The position numbers were made by a program, and so were the translations under genes. 33,667 bases of DNA, taken from an uncultured Propionibacteriaceae bacterium. Its GTDB lineage: Bacteria; Actinomycetota; Actinomycetes; Propionibacteriales; Propionibacteriaceae. The DNA is taken from contig CALKHV010000034.1 of the NCBI GenBank assembly GCA_937988865.1, positions 1 to 33,667 on the forward strand, read 5' to 3'. The notes beneath the pieces are model-generated. The model saw only the letters and a program-made list of their open reading frames with translations. It ran no database searches and had not been told where the DNA came from. Positions 1 through 13,296 of the stretch are shown piece by piece (positions within the stretch are counted from its first letter, which is position 1; every line of letters starts with the position of its first letter).

Positions 1-197
1 ACCCAGGCGAGGGTCGTCGACAACCCCGGGCCCAGCCACCTGGCGACCGCGAGGGCACCGATCGCGACCAGCGCAAGCGCCACAGCCACCGCCCCCCGTC
101 GAAGCGCTGGTCGATGCCAGGTGCCGAAGACCGTCGGGGCGGCGGTCATCGCGGCGCCGATGGCGGCAACGGCGACCACGACATAATCCAGGGGCAT
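1..197 (-). CDS. Small membrane protein, N-terminal part (runs off window)
   Basis: The ATG (complement of 195-197) opens a minus-strand frame that stays open for 65 codons to the window edge. It begins MPLDYVVVAVAAIG and contains two hydrophobic stretches (about residues 4-23 and 36-53) separated by a basic loop (WHRPALRR), so it is probably an integral membrane protein. A strong ribosome binding site (GAGGAGGT, complement of about 203-210) sits just upstream of the ATG, and a TACGCT -10-like box lies about 24 nt upstream. It lies downstream of the TIGR03085 gene on the same strand. The family was not recognised, and the C-terminus is outside the window. Confidence 0.6.
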   Translation of the reverse strand, partial: MPLDYVVVAVAAIGAAMTAAPTVFGTWHRPALRRGAVAVALALVAIGALAVARWLGPGLSTTLAW

Positions 198-221
198 GGC
201 AGACCTCCTCGTCAGGTGCAC

Positions 222-227
222 AGCGTA
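222..227 (-). promoter_or_regulatory. Possible -10 box of the left-edge membrane protein
   Basis: The minus strand reads TACGCT (TANNNT type) 24 nt before the start at 197. The implied leader of about 17 nt carries the GAGGAGGT ribosome binding site. No clear -35 element is visible. Confidence 0.35.
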
Positions 228-238
228 GTGGGGTTGGG

Positions 239-258
239 GCTCGGCCCGACGGGCGAGC
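239..258 (-). terminator. Terminator-like hairpin after the TIGR03085 gene
   Basis: A GC-rich inverted repeat lies immediately downstream of the stop at 265-267. GCTCG (239-243) pairs with CGAGC (254-258), and an inner CCC/GGG pairing leaves one bulged G. There is no U tract, so this may be an incomplete intrinsic terminator. Confidence 0.4.
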
Positions 259-264
259 GCACGG

Positions 265-927
265 CTAGACGGACAGATCCGCTCCCAGCAGCGTGCTGAC
301 CGAGTCCGGTTCCCCCACGAGCTCGACGTCGGCGGCGGCTGTGCGTCCATGGGCGAACAGGACGAGTTCGGACGCGCGTCCGATGATCGTCGTCGTCTCA
401 CTGCCGGCCTTCATGCGGAGCTGCTCGCCCCTGACGTCGCTCGACACCTCGTCGTGCACCCGCCGCTCGCACACGACTCCGGTCTGGGCGCTGCGGAAGA
501 ACGCTCGCCCGAGGAGGGCGAGCCGTTTCCAGCAGTAGTCCTCGAACGCCTCGCCCAGATCCCTCGGGGATGCGGGGTGCTCGCCCGCCCGACGGACGTC
601 CTCGTGATGGACGAAGTACTCGATCGCGTTGCTGGGCTCGTCAAGGCCGGGGATCGCGAAGAGCGAGAACCGCGCCGGCCCGCTTCGGATGCGCTCGATC
701 AACTCGGCCCACTCGAGATTCTCGAGGGCGGCGTCCATGCGACGACGGGTCAGCCCCGAGAGCTGCGCGACGACCATCCCCGGCGCAGCGATGGGATCGT
801 GCTCGCGGATCCACAGATGGGCCGCGAGGTCAGCCGTCGTCCAGCCCTCGCACAAGGTGGGCGCGTCGGGCCCGACAACGAGGAGGAGATCACAGAGGGC
901 GTCTCGTTCGGTCTGGGCGAAGTTCAC
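265..927 (-). CDS. TIGR03085 family metal-binding protein (DinB/maleylpyruvate-isomerase-like fold)
   Basis: The 220-residue product resembles actinobacterial TIGR03085 proteins, relatives of mycothiol-dependent maleylpyruvate isomerases and the DinB-like four-helix family. The N-terminal motif WTTADLAAHLW (29-39) and the central segment EYFVHHEDVRRAG carry histidines expected to bind a divalent metal. No signal peptide or membrane segment is seen, so it is probably cytoplasmic. The substrate is unknown. The start is a GTG (complement of 925-927), chosen because a TAGTCT -10 box ends six bases upstream. It is divergent from hisI, an arrangement found in other actinobacteria (from memory). Confidence 0.85.
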   Translation of the reverse strand: MNFAQTERDALCDLLLVVGPDAPTLCEGWTTADLAAHLWIREHDPIAAPGMVVAQLSGLTRRRMDAALENLEWAELIERIRSGPARFSLFAIPGLDEPSNAIEYFVHHEDVRRAGEHPASPRDLGEAFEDYCWKRLALLGRAFFRSAQTGVVCERRVHDEVSSDVRGEQLRMKAGSETTTIIGRASELVLFAHGRTAAADVELVGEPDSVSTLLGADLSV

Positions 928-933
928 GTGTCG

Positions 934-939
934 AGACTA
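934..939 (-). promoter_or_regulatory. -10 box for a leaderless TIGR03085 mRNA
   Basis: The minus strand reads TAGTCT, then six bases, then the GTG start at 927. This geometry places transcription initiation at the start codon itself, and no Shine-Dalgarno sequence fits in between. Confidence 0.55.
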
Positions 940-968
940 ACGGGTGGGGGAGTGTCAGTGCGGTCGGC

Positions 969-974
969 CACAAT
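969..974 (+). promoter_or_regulatory. -10-like box for the hisI-trp operon
   Basis: CACAAT matches the A2 and T6 of TANNNT and ends six bases before the hisI ATG at 981, the same geometry as the divergent gene. Together the two boxes form a compact divergent promoter between 928 and 980. The match is weaker than at the other leaderless promoters in this window. Confidence 0.4.
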
Positions 975-980
975 GGGTCC

Positions 981-1325
981 ATGCCGTTGACACCCGACCT
1001 CGCCGCGCGCCTCAAGCTGACCCCGTCCGGGCTCGTGCCCGCCATCGTCCAGGACGCGTCGTCGGGCGCCGTCCTGATGCTCGCGTGGATGAACGACGAG
1101 TCCCTCGCGCTCACGCTCGAGACCCGTCGGGCCACGTACTTCTCGCGCAGTCGCCAGGAGTTGTGGGTCAAGGGCGAGACCAGTGGGCACACCCAGCACG
1201 TGCGCGAGGTGAGGCTCGACTGCGATGGTGACACCATCCTGCTGTCGGTCGACCAGGTCGGACCGGCCTGTCACACGAATGCCCCCACCTGCTTCAGCGC
1301 TGACGTCCTACTGGCGGACGCATGA
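981..1325 (+). CDS. hisI: Phosphoribosyl-AMP cyclohydrolase (HisI)
   Basis: The 114-residue product is the monofunctional cyclohydrolase of histidine biosynthesis, which hydrolyses phosphoribosyl-AMP to ProFAR in the cytoplasm. Family motifs are clear: MLAWMNDESLALTLETRRAT, then YFSRSRQELWVKGETSGHTQ, the Mg-binding DCDGD, and the zinc-ligand region GPACHTNAPTCF. The fused HisE domain of some bacteria is absent, which is usual in actinobacteria. The ATG lies six bases after a -10-like box with no Shine-Dalgarno, so the transcript is probably leaderless. Its stop overlaps the trpE start (ATGA), so a his step leads the trp operon. Confidence 0.95.
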   Translation: MPLTPDLAARLKLTPSGLVPAIVQDASSGAVLMLAWMNDESLALTLETRRATYFSRSRQELWVKGETSGHTQHVREVRLDCDGDTILLSVDQVGPACHTNAPTCFSADVLLADA

Positions 1326-2830
1326 ACATCGAGCCCTCGCGCGAGCGATTCATCGAACTGGGGAGCCACCAGCGCGTGATCGGCGTCCACACCAGACTGC
1401 TCGCCGATCACCTCACACCGATCGCCATCTACCAGCGACTCTGCGGCGACCGCGACCTCACGTTCCTGCTCGAGTCGGCCGAGTCGGGCGTCTGGTCGCG
1501 CTGGTCGTTCGTCGGGGTGAGGGCGGCGTCCACGCTTCTGGGCAAGGACGACGCATCGGTGTGGTTGGGCCCTGACATCGAGGGGTTGACCATCGACGGC
1601 GAGCCTCTGGACGTGCTCGCCCACGTGCTCGACGTGTTGTCCACCCCCGATTCGCTCGACGCGACCGATCCGCCGCCCTTCAGCTCGGGCATGGTCGGCT
1701 ACCTCGGATACGACATCGTGCGTCGTCTCGAGCACCTTCCCGACAGCAATCCCGACGACCTGGGCGTCCCCGACCTGGTCATGATGCTCGCGTCCGATCT
1801 CGCCATCTACGACCACAAACTCGGCGAGGTCTGGTTGGTCGCGAACGCGATCAACTTCGACGACTCTCCCGATCGCGTCGACGATGCCTATTCCGATGCG
1901 ATCGCCCGCGTCCTGGCGATGGCCGAGGCGCTGAACCAGCCTTCCGACCCGGCACTGGCCTGGCAGGACACGTCGTCGGTCGTTCCCGTGACACGACAAC
2001 GGTCGGACGCGGAGTTCGAGGGCGCGGTGGTTTCGGCGGTCGACGAGATCCTGGCCGGTGAAGCGTTCCAGATCGTGGTCAGCCAGCGTTTCGACCTTCC
2101 CACGGACGCTGATGCGCTCGAGATCTACCGCGAGCTGCGCACGACCAACCCCAGCCCGTACCTCTATCTGCTGCGACTGCCGGGATTCTCGATCATCGGG
2201 TCGAGCCCCGAGGCGCTGGTCACCGTGAACGACGGAATCGCGACCACGCACCCCATCGCGGGCACGCGGCCTCGCGGCTCGTCGCCCCAGCTCGATCTCG
2301 ACCTCGAACACGAGCTCCTCGCCGACCCGAAGGAGCGTGCCGAGCACCTGATGCTGGTCGACCTCGGGCGCAACGATCTGGGCAGGGTCTGCGAGCCCGG
2401 CTCGATCGCCGTCACCGAGTTCATGCAGGTGCGGCGGTACAGCCACGTCATGCACCTGGAAGCGGCCGTCACCGGACGTGTCTCACCCGGACGCAGCGCA
2501 CTCGACGTGACCCTCGCCTGCTTTCCGGCCGGAACGCTGTCCGGGGCGCCGAAGGTGAGGGCGATGGAGATCATCGACGAGCTCGAGGTCTCACGCCGGG
2601 GCGTCTATGGCGGGGTCGTGGGGTACTTCGACTTCGCGGGCAACGGCGATGCTGCCATCGCGATCCGTACCGCCCTGCTGAAGGACGGGATCGCGCACGT
2701 CCAGGCGGGTGGTGGCATCGTGGCCGATTCCGTGCCGAGGCTGGAGAACGCCGAGAGCCAGAACAAGGCGGCGGCGGCGCTCAACGCCGTGCGTCGGGCA
2801 GAGGGCCTGCGGACGCTCGGACGCCCATGA
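1322..2830 (+). CDS. trpE: Anthranilate synthase component I (TrpE)
   Basis: The 502-residue chorismate-using subunit makes anthranilate from chorismate with glutamine-derived ammonia from TrpG. The N-terminal LLESAESG (49-56) is the tryptophan feedback-binding motif. The C-terminal catalytic domain carries HPIAGTRPRG, HLMLVDLGRNDLG, FPAGTLSGAPKVRAM, RRGVYGGVVGY and QAGGGIVADSVP, all expected for active TrpE. The GRNDLGR and AGTRPRG motifs favour TrpE over PabB. The start overlaps the hisI stop (ATGA). The last codons lie in an 18-bp tandem repeat shared with the next gene. No trpG or trpD is in the window, so the partner subunit must be encoded elsewhere. Confidence 0.96.
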   Translation: MNIEPSRERFIELGSHQRVIGVHTRLLADHLTPIAIYQRLCGDRDLTFLLESAESGVWSRWSFVGVRAASTLLGKDDASVWLGPDIEGLTIDGEPLDVLAHVLDVLSTPDSLDATDPPPFSSGMVGYLGYDIVRRLEHLPDSNPDDLGVPDLVMMLASDLAIYDHKLGEVWLVANAINFDDSPDRVDDAYSDAIARVLAMAEALNQPSDPALAWQDTSSVVPVTRQRSDAEFEGAVVSAVDEILAGEAFQIVVSQRFDLPTDADALEIYRELRTTNPSPYLYLLRLPGFSIIGSSPEALVTVNDGIATTHPIAGTRPRGSSPQLDLDLEHELLADPKERAEHLMLVDLGRNDLGRVCEPGSIAVTEFMQVRRYSHVMHLEAAVTGRVSPGRSALDVTLACFPAGTLSGAPKVRAMEIIDELEVSRRGVYGGVVGYFDFAGNGDAAIAIRTALLKDGIAHVQAGGGIVADSVPRLENAESQNKAAAALNAVRRAEGLRTLGRP

Positions 2831-2895
2831 GCGCTCGGACGTCAAGGAACCCTCGGACGCCGAGGAACCCTCGGACGCCCATGAACCTGCGGACG
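2810..2895 (+). repeat. 18-bp tandem repeat across the trpE stop and next start
   Basis: The core CGGACG recurs at 2818, 2836, 2854, 2872 and 2890, exactly 18 bases apart, with an extra copy at 2810. The two middle units are nearly identical (core CCTCGGACGCC). CGGACGCCCATGA occurs at both ends (2818 and 2872), so the array supplies two candidate start codons, 2827 and 2881. In the downstream frame it encodes repeating RNPRTP residues. Replication slippage is the simplest origin. Confidence 0.85.
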
Positions 2896-3192
2896 ATCGT
2901 GCTGGTCGGGTCGCTGGCCGGCGTCATCGCGGGCCTGACGATCGGACCCTCCAGACCCCTCGGTGCCGGGGCGCTGGTGCTCGGGGGGGTCGGCGTCCTG
3001 TTCCTGCTCTGGTCGCGTGGAGCGCAACGGCCGGCGTCCGCGACACGCCCGACGACATCCGCGGACGTCTGGAAGGCCATGGACGCAGGCCTCGACCCCA
3101 CCGACGATGGTTCGGCTCCGCGTCTCGTGCGCGATAGTCTCGCCCCAGACGATTCAAGGTCCGTCATCCCGCCGCCCCAGGAGACACGATGA
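2827..3192 (+). CDS. Small trp-operon membrane protein (Trp-associated type)
   Basis: The product is 121 residues from 2827, or 103 from the internal ATG at 2881. Two hydrophobic segments (about residues 23-40 and 45-62) are followed by a hydrophilic, probably cytoplasmic tail. Its place between trpE and trpC matches the 'Trp biosynthesis-associated membrane protein' of actinobacteria, but it is short for that family and I see no diagnostic motif. The 2827 start overlaps the trpE stop (ATGA). The preceding 18 residues (RTSRNPRTPRNPRTP) are purely the translated tandem repeat, so 2881 may be the ancestral start. Its stop overlaps the next ATG. Confidence 0.65.
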   Translation: MSARTSRNPRTPRNPRTPMNLRTIVLVGSLAGVIAGLTIGPSRPLGAGALVLGGVGVLFLLWSRGAQRPASATRPTTSADVWKAMDAGLDPTDDGSAPRLVRDSLAPDDSRSVIPPPQETR

Positions 3193-3395
3193 GCGAAACC
3201 CACCCCACCTATCACCACGGCCGCAGCCCGGCCGCCTGGACGGGCGTCAGCATCTCGGGCGCCGGATTCCTCCTCGGCTCCATCGCCGCTGTCATGGGGC
3301 CCAACTGGACGCTGGTCTGGGTCGCAGTGGGCCTCGTGCTCGCCGGGCTGGTGATCGGCACCATCATGAAGGTCGCCGGTTACGGCAACGGCTAG
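3189..3395 (+). CDS. HGxxPAAW family small membrane protein
   Basis: The 68-residue protein carries the signature HGRSPAAW (10-17) followed by two membrane segments (about 19-39 and 45-63). This is the actinobacterial HGxxPAAW (DUF6704-like) family, commonly found between trpE and trpC. Its function is unknown. The ATG overlaps the preceding stop (ATGA), and trpC starts five bases after its stop codon begins to end the frame, at 3400, so all three are probably translated in series. Confidence 0.85.
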   Translation: MSETHPTYHHGRSPAAWTGVSISGAGFLLGSIAAVMGPNWTLVWVAVGLVLAGLVIGTIMKVAGYGNG

Positions 3396-3399
3396 GCCC

Positions 3400-4182
3400 A
3401 TGGGGGTTCTGGACGACATCATCGCGGGGGTCCGCGTCGACCTGGCCGACCGCGAGGCACAGTTGCCGCGGGCTGAGCTCGAGCTCCTTCTGGCGTCTGC
3501 TCCCGCACCGATCGAGGTGCTCACACGCTTGCGCGGGGGGCCGATCTCGGTCATCAGTGAGGTCAAGCGCGCGTCGCCCTCCAAGGGTCACCTGGCCAGC
3601 ATCGACGATCCCGCTGGTCTCGCCTCCCGCTACGAGACGGGAGGTGCGAGCGTGATCAGCGTGCTGACCGAGCGGCGCCGGTTCGGGGGCAGCCTGGACG
3701 ACCTGCGCGCCGTGCGCGCCGCCGTGTCGATCCCGGTGCTGCGCAAGGACTTCATCGTCACCGAGTACCAGCTCGTCGAGGCCCGGGCCAACGGTGCCGA
3801 TCTGGCGTTGCTGATCGTCGCGGCACTCTCGGACGCCGAGCTCACCCACCTGCACCGTCTGGCCCTCGACCTGGGCCTGACACCCCTCGTCGAGGTGCAC
3901 ACCCCGGACGAGACGCGCCGCGCGGCCGACCTCGGGGCAGCGCTGGTGGGGGTCAACAATCGCAACTTGCACACCCTCGAGGTCGACCCCGGCATGTTTG
4001 CCCGGCTCGTACCATTACTGCCGGAAGGCGTCGTCAAGGTGGCCGAGTCGGGCCTCTCGGGCCCGGCGGACGTGGCAGCGGCTCACGCCCACGGTGCGGA
4101 CGCCGTGCTCGTCGGCGAGGCCCTCGTCAAGGATGGGGACCCTGCTGCGGCCATCCGCGCGATGATCGACGCCACCCGCTGA
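3400..4182 (+). CDS. trpC: Indole-3-glycerol-phosphate synthase (TrpC)
   Basis: The 260-residue TIM-barrel enzyme converts CdRP to indole-3-glycerol phosphate. Visible active-site motifs are SEVKRASPSKG (53-63), PVLRKDFIV with catalytic Lys116, TPLVEVHT, GVNNRNL, VAESGLSG and ADAVLVGEALVK. It is monofunctional, with no fused TrpF. The ATG follows four bases after the upstream stop and has no obvious Shine-Dalgarno, suggesting coupled translation. The final codons and the stop lie in a perfect inverted repeat (4173-4189). Confidence 0.96.
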   Translation: MGVLDDIIAGVRVDLADREAQLPRAELELLLASAPAPIEVLTRLRGGPISVISEVKRASPSKGHLASIDDPAGLASRYETGGASVISVLTERRRFGGSLDDLRAVRAAVSIPVLRKDFIVTEYQLVEARANGADLALLIVAALSDAELTHLHRLALDLGLTPLVEVHTPDETRRAADLGAALVGVNNRNLHTLEVDPGMFARLVPLLPEGVVKVAESGLSGPADVAAAHAHGADAVLVGEALVKDGDPAAAIRAMIDATR

Positions 4183-4208
4183 GCGGGTGCGCACGGGGAG
4201 GAATCCCC
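4173..4208 (+). promoter_or_regulatory. Double hairpin between trpC and trpB
   Basis: CACCCGC (4173-4179) and GCGGGTG (4183-4189) form a perfect 7-bp stem whose loop is the trpC stop codon TGA. Six bases later GGGGA (4195-4199) and TCCCC (4204-4208) form a 5-bp stem with a GGAA tetraloop of GNRA type, ending just before the trpB ribosome binding site AAGGAG (4211-4216). There is no U tract. A role in mRNA processing, stability or translation control is an inference. Confidence 0.55.
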
Positions 4209-4220
4209 AGAAGGAGAGTC

Positions 4221-5446
<1,226 letters not shown>

Positions 5447-5450
<4 letters not shown>

Positions 5451-6298
5451 CCGCCCTCGACCCCCGGCTCGGCCTGAGCGGCCGGACGCTGCGAGCGTGC
5501 GTGGACGACCACCGCGCCGCCCTCGTGGGCTATCTCCCCCTCGGGTTCCCCGATGTGGCCGGCTCCATCGAGGCCATGCGGGCCCTCTGTGAGGGTTCGG
5601 ACGGACTCGGAGTCGACCTCGTCGAGGTCGGCCTGCCGTACACCGATCCGGTGCTGGACGGCCTCGCCATCCAGCACGCAGGAACGCGGGCACTGGAGCG
5701 TGGGGTGCGCACCCGTGACGTGTTCGGCGCTGTGGAGGCCGTTGCCGCCACCGGCAAGCAGGCGGTCGTGATGACCTACTGGAACCTGGTCGAACGGTAC
5801 GGTCCGCAGGCTTTCGCCCGTGATCTTGCGTCCGCCGGCGGGTGCGGACTCATCACCCCGGACCTGACGCCGGACGAGGCGGGGGAGTGGATCGTCGCGT
5901 CCGACGAGTTCGGTCTCGACCGGATCTTCCTGGTGTCGCCCTCCAGTACGGACGCGAGGATCGCGTCCACCACTGCCGCCTGCCGGGGTTGGGTCTACGC
6001 GACCTCGGTCATGGGTGTCACGGGCACCCGCACGACCACGTCGTCGGCAGCACCTGGCCTGGTGGCGAAGGTGCGCGAAGCCGCCCCCGACCTGCCCGTG
6101 GGCGTGGGCCTCGGAGTCTCCAACGGTGACCAGGCCGCGGACGTCGCCCGCTACGCCGACGCCGTGATCGTCGGCTCGGCCTTCGTGAAGCTCCTGATCG
6201 AGAACGACCGCTCGGGCAGCGATGACCTCTCGTCACTCCGGAGCCTGGTCGACGACCTCGCCCGTGGCGTCCGGTCCCAATCCACCTCGCGATCGTGA
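5447..6298 (+). CDS. trpA: Tryptophan synthase alpha subunit (TrpA)
   Basis: The 283-residue TIM-barrel subunit cleaves indole-3-glycerol phosphate and channels indole to TrpB. The catalytic pair is visible as Glu60 and Asp71 in DLVEVGLPYTDPVLDG, matching the 11-residue spacing of Glu49/Asp60 in the Salmonella enzyme. VSPSST and YATSVMGVTGTR correspond to later active-site loops. The frame is open further upstream, but the ATG at 5447 overlaps the trpB stop in ATGA and gives the normal N-terminus, so it is chosen. Confidence 0.96.
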
Positions 6299-6302
6299 GC
6301 AC

Positions 6303-7193
6303 ATGGACCTCCTGAGCATCCCCAGCCCGTCCTGGAACGGTTTCAACATCGGTCCGCTGCGCATCCACATGTACGCGTTGTGCATCCTCACCGGCATCGC
6401 GATCGCGTGGTGGCTGTCTCGCAAGCGGTTCGTCGCGCGTGGTGGGCAGGCCGAACACATGGAGTCGATCGTCACGGTTGCCGTGCTGATGGGCATCGTG
6501 GGCGCGAGGCTCTACCACGTCGCCACCGACTACCAACTCTACTTCGGCCCCGGACGCGACCCCGTCCGCGCCCTCTACCTGTGGCAGGGCGGACTGGGCA
6601 TCTGGGGTGCCGTCGCGCTCGGCGCGGTGGGTGTCTGGTGGATGAGCCGCAGGTACGGCCACCCCACCTCCGACATGCTGGACGTGCTCGCACCCGGCCT
6701 CCTCATCGCGCAGGCCGTCGGCCGTCTCGGCAACTGGTTCAACTCCGAACTCTTCGGACGCCCGACCTCGCTGCCCTGGGGGCTCGAGATCGCGCCGCAG
6801 TACCGGCCCACCGGATACACCCAGTACGCCACCTTCCACCCGACGTTCGCCTACGAGCTGGTCTGGAACCTGCTGGGTGCTGCTGCACTGTTGTGGGCCG
6901 AGAAGCGCTTCCACCTCGGACGCGGCAAGCTCTTCGCCCTCTACGTCGCCATCTACACCTTCGGACGCTTCTGGATCGAGCGCCTGCGCATCGACGCCGT
7001 CAACCACGTCGGTGGGTGGCGGCTCAACAACTACACGTCCCTGATCGGTTTCGTGGGTTCGGTCATCGCTCTCGCGTGGATGCTCAGGACGCGACCGGGA
7101 CGTGTCGAGATGGTCTTCGCCCCGGCGCCCTCCGAGGACGCAGGGACCCAGACAGGTTCTCTTGATGTCCACATACCGGACCCGGAGGCCTGA
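6303..7193 (+). CDS. lgt: Prolipoprotein diacylglyceryl transferase (Lgt)
   Basis: The 296-residue polytopic inner-membrane enzyme transfers diacylglycerol from phosphatidylglycerol to the lipobox cysteine of prelipoproteins. The Lgt signature AVGRLGNWFNSELFGRPT is present, with HMYALCILTGIAIAWW near the N-terminus and FGRFWIERLRID near the C-terminus. About seven hydrophobic segments can be counted. The ATG lies four bases after the trpA stop without a clear ribosome binding site, so it probably depends on upstream translation. The trpA-lgt-gltB order is common in actinobacteria. Confidence 0.95.
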   Translation: MDLLSIPSPSWNGFNIGPLRIHMYALCILTGIAIAWWLSRKRFVARGGQAEHMESIVTVAVLMGIVGARLYHVATDYQLYFGPGRDPVRALYLWQGGLGIWGAVALGAVGVWWMSRRYGHPTSDMLDVLAPGLLIAQAVGRLGNWFNSELFGRPTSLPWGLEIAPQYRPTGYTQYATFHPTFAYELVWNLLGAAALLWAEKRFHLGRGKLFALYVAIYTFGRFWIERLRIDAVNHVGGWRLNNYTSLIGFVGSVIALAWMLRTRPGRVEMVFAPAPSEDAGTQTGSLDVHIPDPEA

Positions 7194-7257
7194 CCGTCGA
7201 GACGACGGTGGAATGGTCCGACGCGGCAATACAGCCCGTCCGGGTGGGCAACGGCCG

Positions 7258-7263
7258 TAGGCT
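7258..7263 (+). promoter_or_regulatory. Possible -10 box of the gltBD promoter
   Basis: TAGGCT lies in the 122-bp gap between lgt and gltB. Initiation about seven bases downstream would give a leader of roughly 45 nt that contains the gltB ribosome binding site (TTGGAG, 7305-7310). No convincing -35 is seen. Confidence 0.35.
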
Positions 7264-7315
7264 GCCTGTGCACCTGGGGGCACGAGCCCTTGACGCAGCG
7301 CAGATTGGAGTGGCC

Positions 7316-11825
<4,510 letters not shown>

Positions 11826-11833
<8 letters not shown>

Positions 11834-13289
11834 TCCCCGTGGCTTCATGAAGACCCCGCGCGAGGTGGCCCCACGCCGTCCCGTGGACGAGCGGCTCCAC
11901 GACTGGCGCGAGGTCTACCCCGGCAGCCCCGGACGCGCCCTCCTGCCGATCATCACCGCCCAGGCCAGTCGATGCATGGACTGCGGGATCCCGTTCTGCC
12001 ACAGCGGGTGTCCCCTGGGGAACCTCATCCCCGAGTGGAACGACCTCATCTGGCGCGACGAGTGGCAGCCCGCGCTCGACCGCCTGCACGCGACCAACAA
12101 CTTCCCGGAGTTCACCGGACGCCTGTGCCCGGCGCCATGCGAGACCTCGTGCGTGGTCGGGATCAACCGCGAGCCGGTGACGATCAAGAACATCGAGGTC
12201 ACCATCGCCGACAAGGGCTGGGACGACCGCCGCGTCACTCCCCAGCCGCCGGAGTGGCACACGCTGAAGACGGTCGCGGTCGTCGGGTCGGGCCCAGCCG
12301 GCCTGGCCGCCGCGCAGCAGCTGACCCGCGTGGGCCACACCGTCGTCGTGTACGAACGGGCGGACGCGATCGGTGGCCTCATGCGCTACGGCATCCCCGA
12401 GTTCAAGATGGAGAAGTCGGTGCTCGACCGTCGCCTGAAGCAGATGGTGCTCGAGGGCACGGTGTTCAAGCCGTCCACCAACATCGGTGTCGACCTCACC
12501 GGGGCTGACCTGGTCCAGAGGTTCGACGCCGTGGTCCTCGCCATCGGCGCCACGATCCCGCGTGAACTGCCACTGCCGGGACGCGAACTCGCCGGCATCC
12601 ACCAGGCCATGGACTTCCTGACCCAGTCCACCAAGGCACTCTCGGGCCCCGTGCCCGACCAGATCACGGCTGAGGGCAAGCATGTCGTCGTGCTCGGTGG
12701 CGGCGACACCTCCAACGACTGCCTCGGCACCGCGCTGCGCCAGGGCGCGGCCTCGGTGACGCAGCTCGAGATCATGCCCACCCCGCCCGAGGCGCGTCCG
12801 CCTCACCAGCCCTGGCCCACCTACCCCATGATCTACCGGGTCGCGTCGGCGAACGAAGAGGGTGGCGAGCGCATCTACGCGGTCTCGACGTCGGAGTTCC
12901 TCGGTGACGACGCGGGTCACGTGCGGTCGCTCCGCCTCTCGGAGGTCACCTTCGAGAACGGTCGGTTCATCCCGGTCGACGGGACCGATCGAGTGATCCC
13001 CGCCGACCTCGTTCTCATGGCCATGGGCTTCATGGGCCCACAGCGCGAAGGCCTCGTAGAACAGCTGGGCCTCGATCTCGACCCTCGCGGCAACATTGTC
13101 CGCGACGAGTCGTACGCGACCAACGTCCCCCGGGTGTTCGCCTGCGGTGACGCCGGACGCGGCCAGTCGCTGATCGTGTGGGCGATCGCCGAGGGCCGGT
13201 CTGCCGCGAACGGAGTCGATGCGTTCCTCTCGGGAGCGAGCAAGCTGCCGCGCCCGATCGGGCCGGAGGATCGCCAGCTGCTGGCATGA
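11826..13289 (+). CDS. gltD: Glutamate synthase small subunit (GltD)
   Basis: The 487-residue NADPH/FAD subunit passes electrons to GltB through iron-sulfur clusters. N-terminal cysteines in CMDCGIPFCHSGCPLGN (Cys50, 53, 58, 62) and CPAPCETSC (Cys101, 105, 109) fit the two 4Fe-4S clusters. VAVVGSGPAGLAAAQQL is the FAD-binding Rossmann motif, VVVLGGGDTSND the NADPH-binding one, and VFACGDAGRGQSLIVWAIAE the C-terminal FAD contact. It overlaps the end of gltB by 8 nt in another frame, so the subunits are translationally coupled. Confidence 0.97.
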
Positions 13290-13296
13290 TGCGGGC

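Noticed and set aside
114..299. Plus-strand frame of 61 codons at the left edge
   Set aside because: It is antisense to a better-supported minus-strand membrane protein that has a strong ribosome binding site and hydrophobic segments.
2818..2895. CRISPR-like array at the trpE end
   Set aside because: The units are 18 bp, directly contiguous with no spacers, and lie inside coding sequence, so this is a simple tandem repeat.
7208..7315. Upstream extension of gltB by 36 codons
   Set aside because: The extension has no family similarity. The ATG at 7316 has a ribosome binding site and places the catalytic cysteine at residue 21 as expected for the propeptide.
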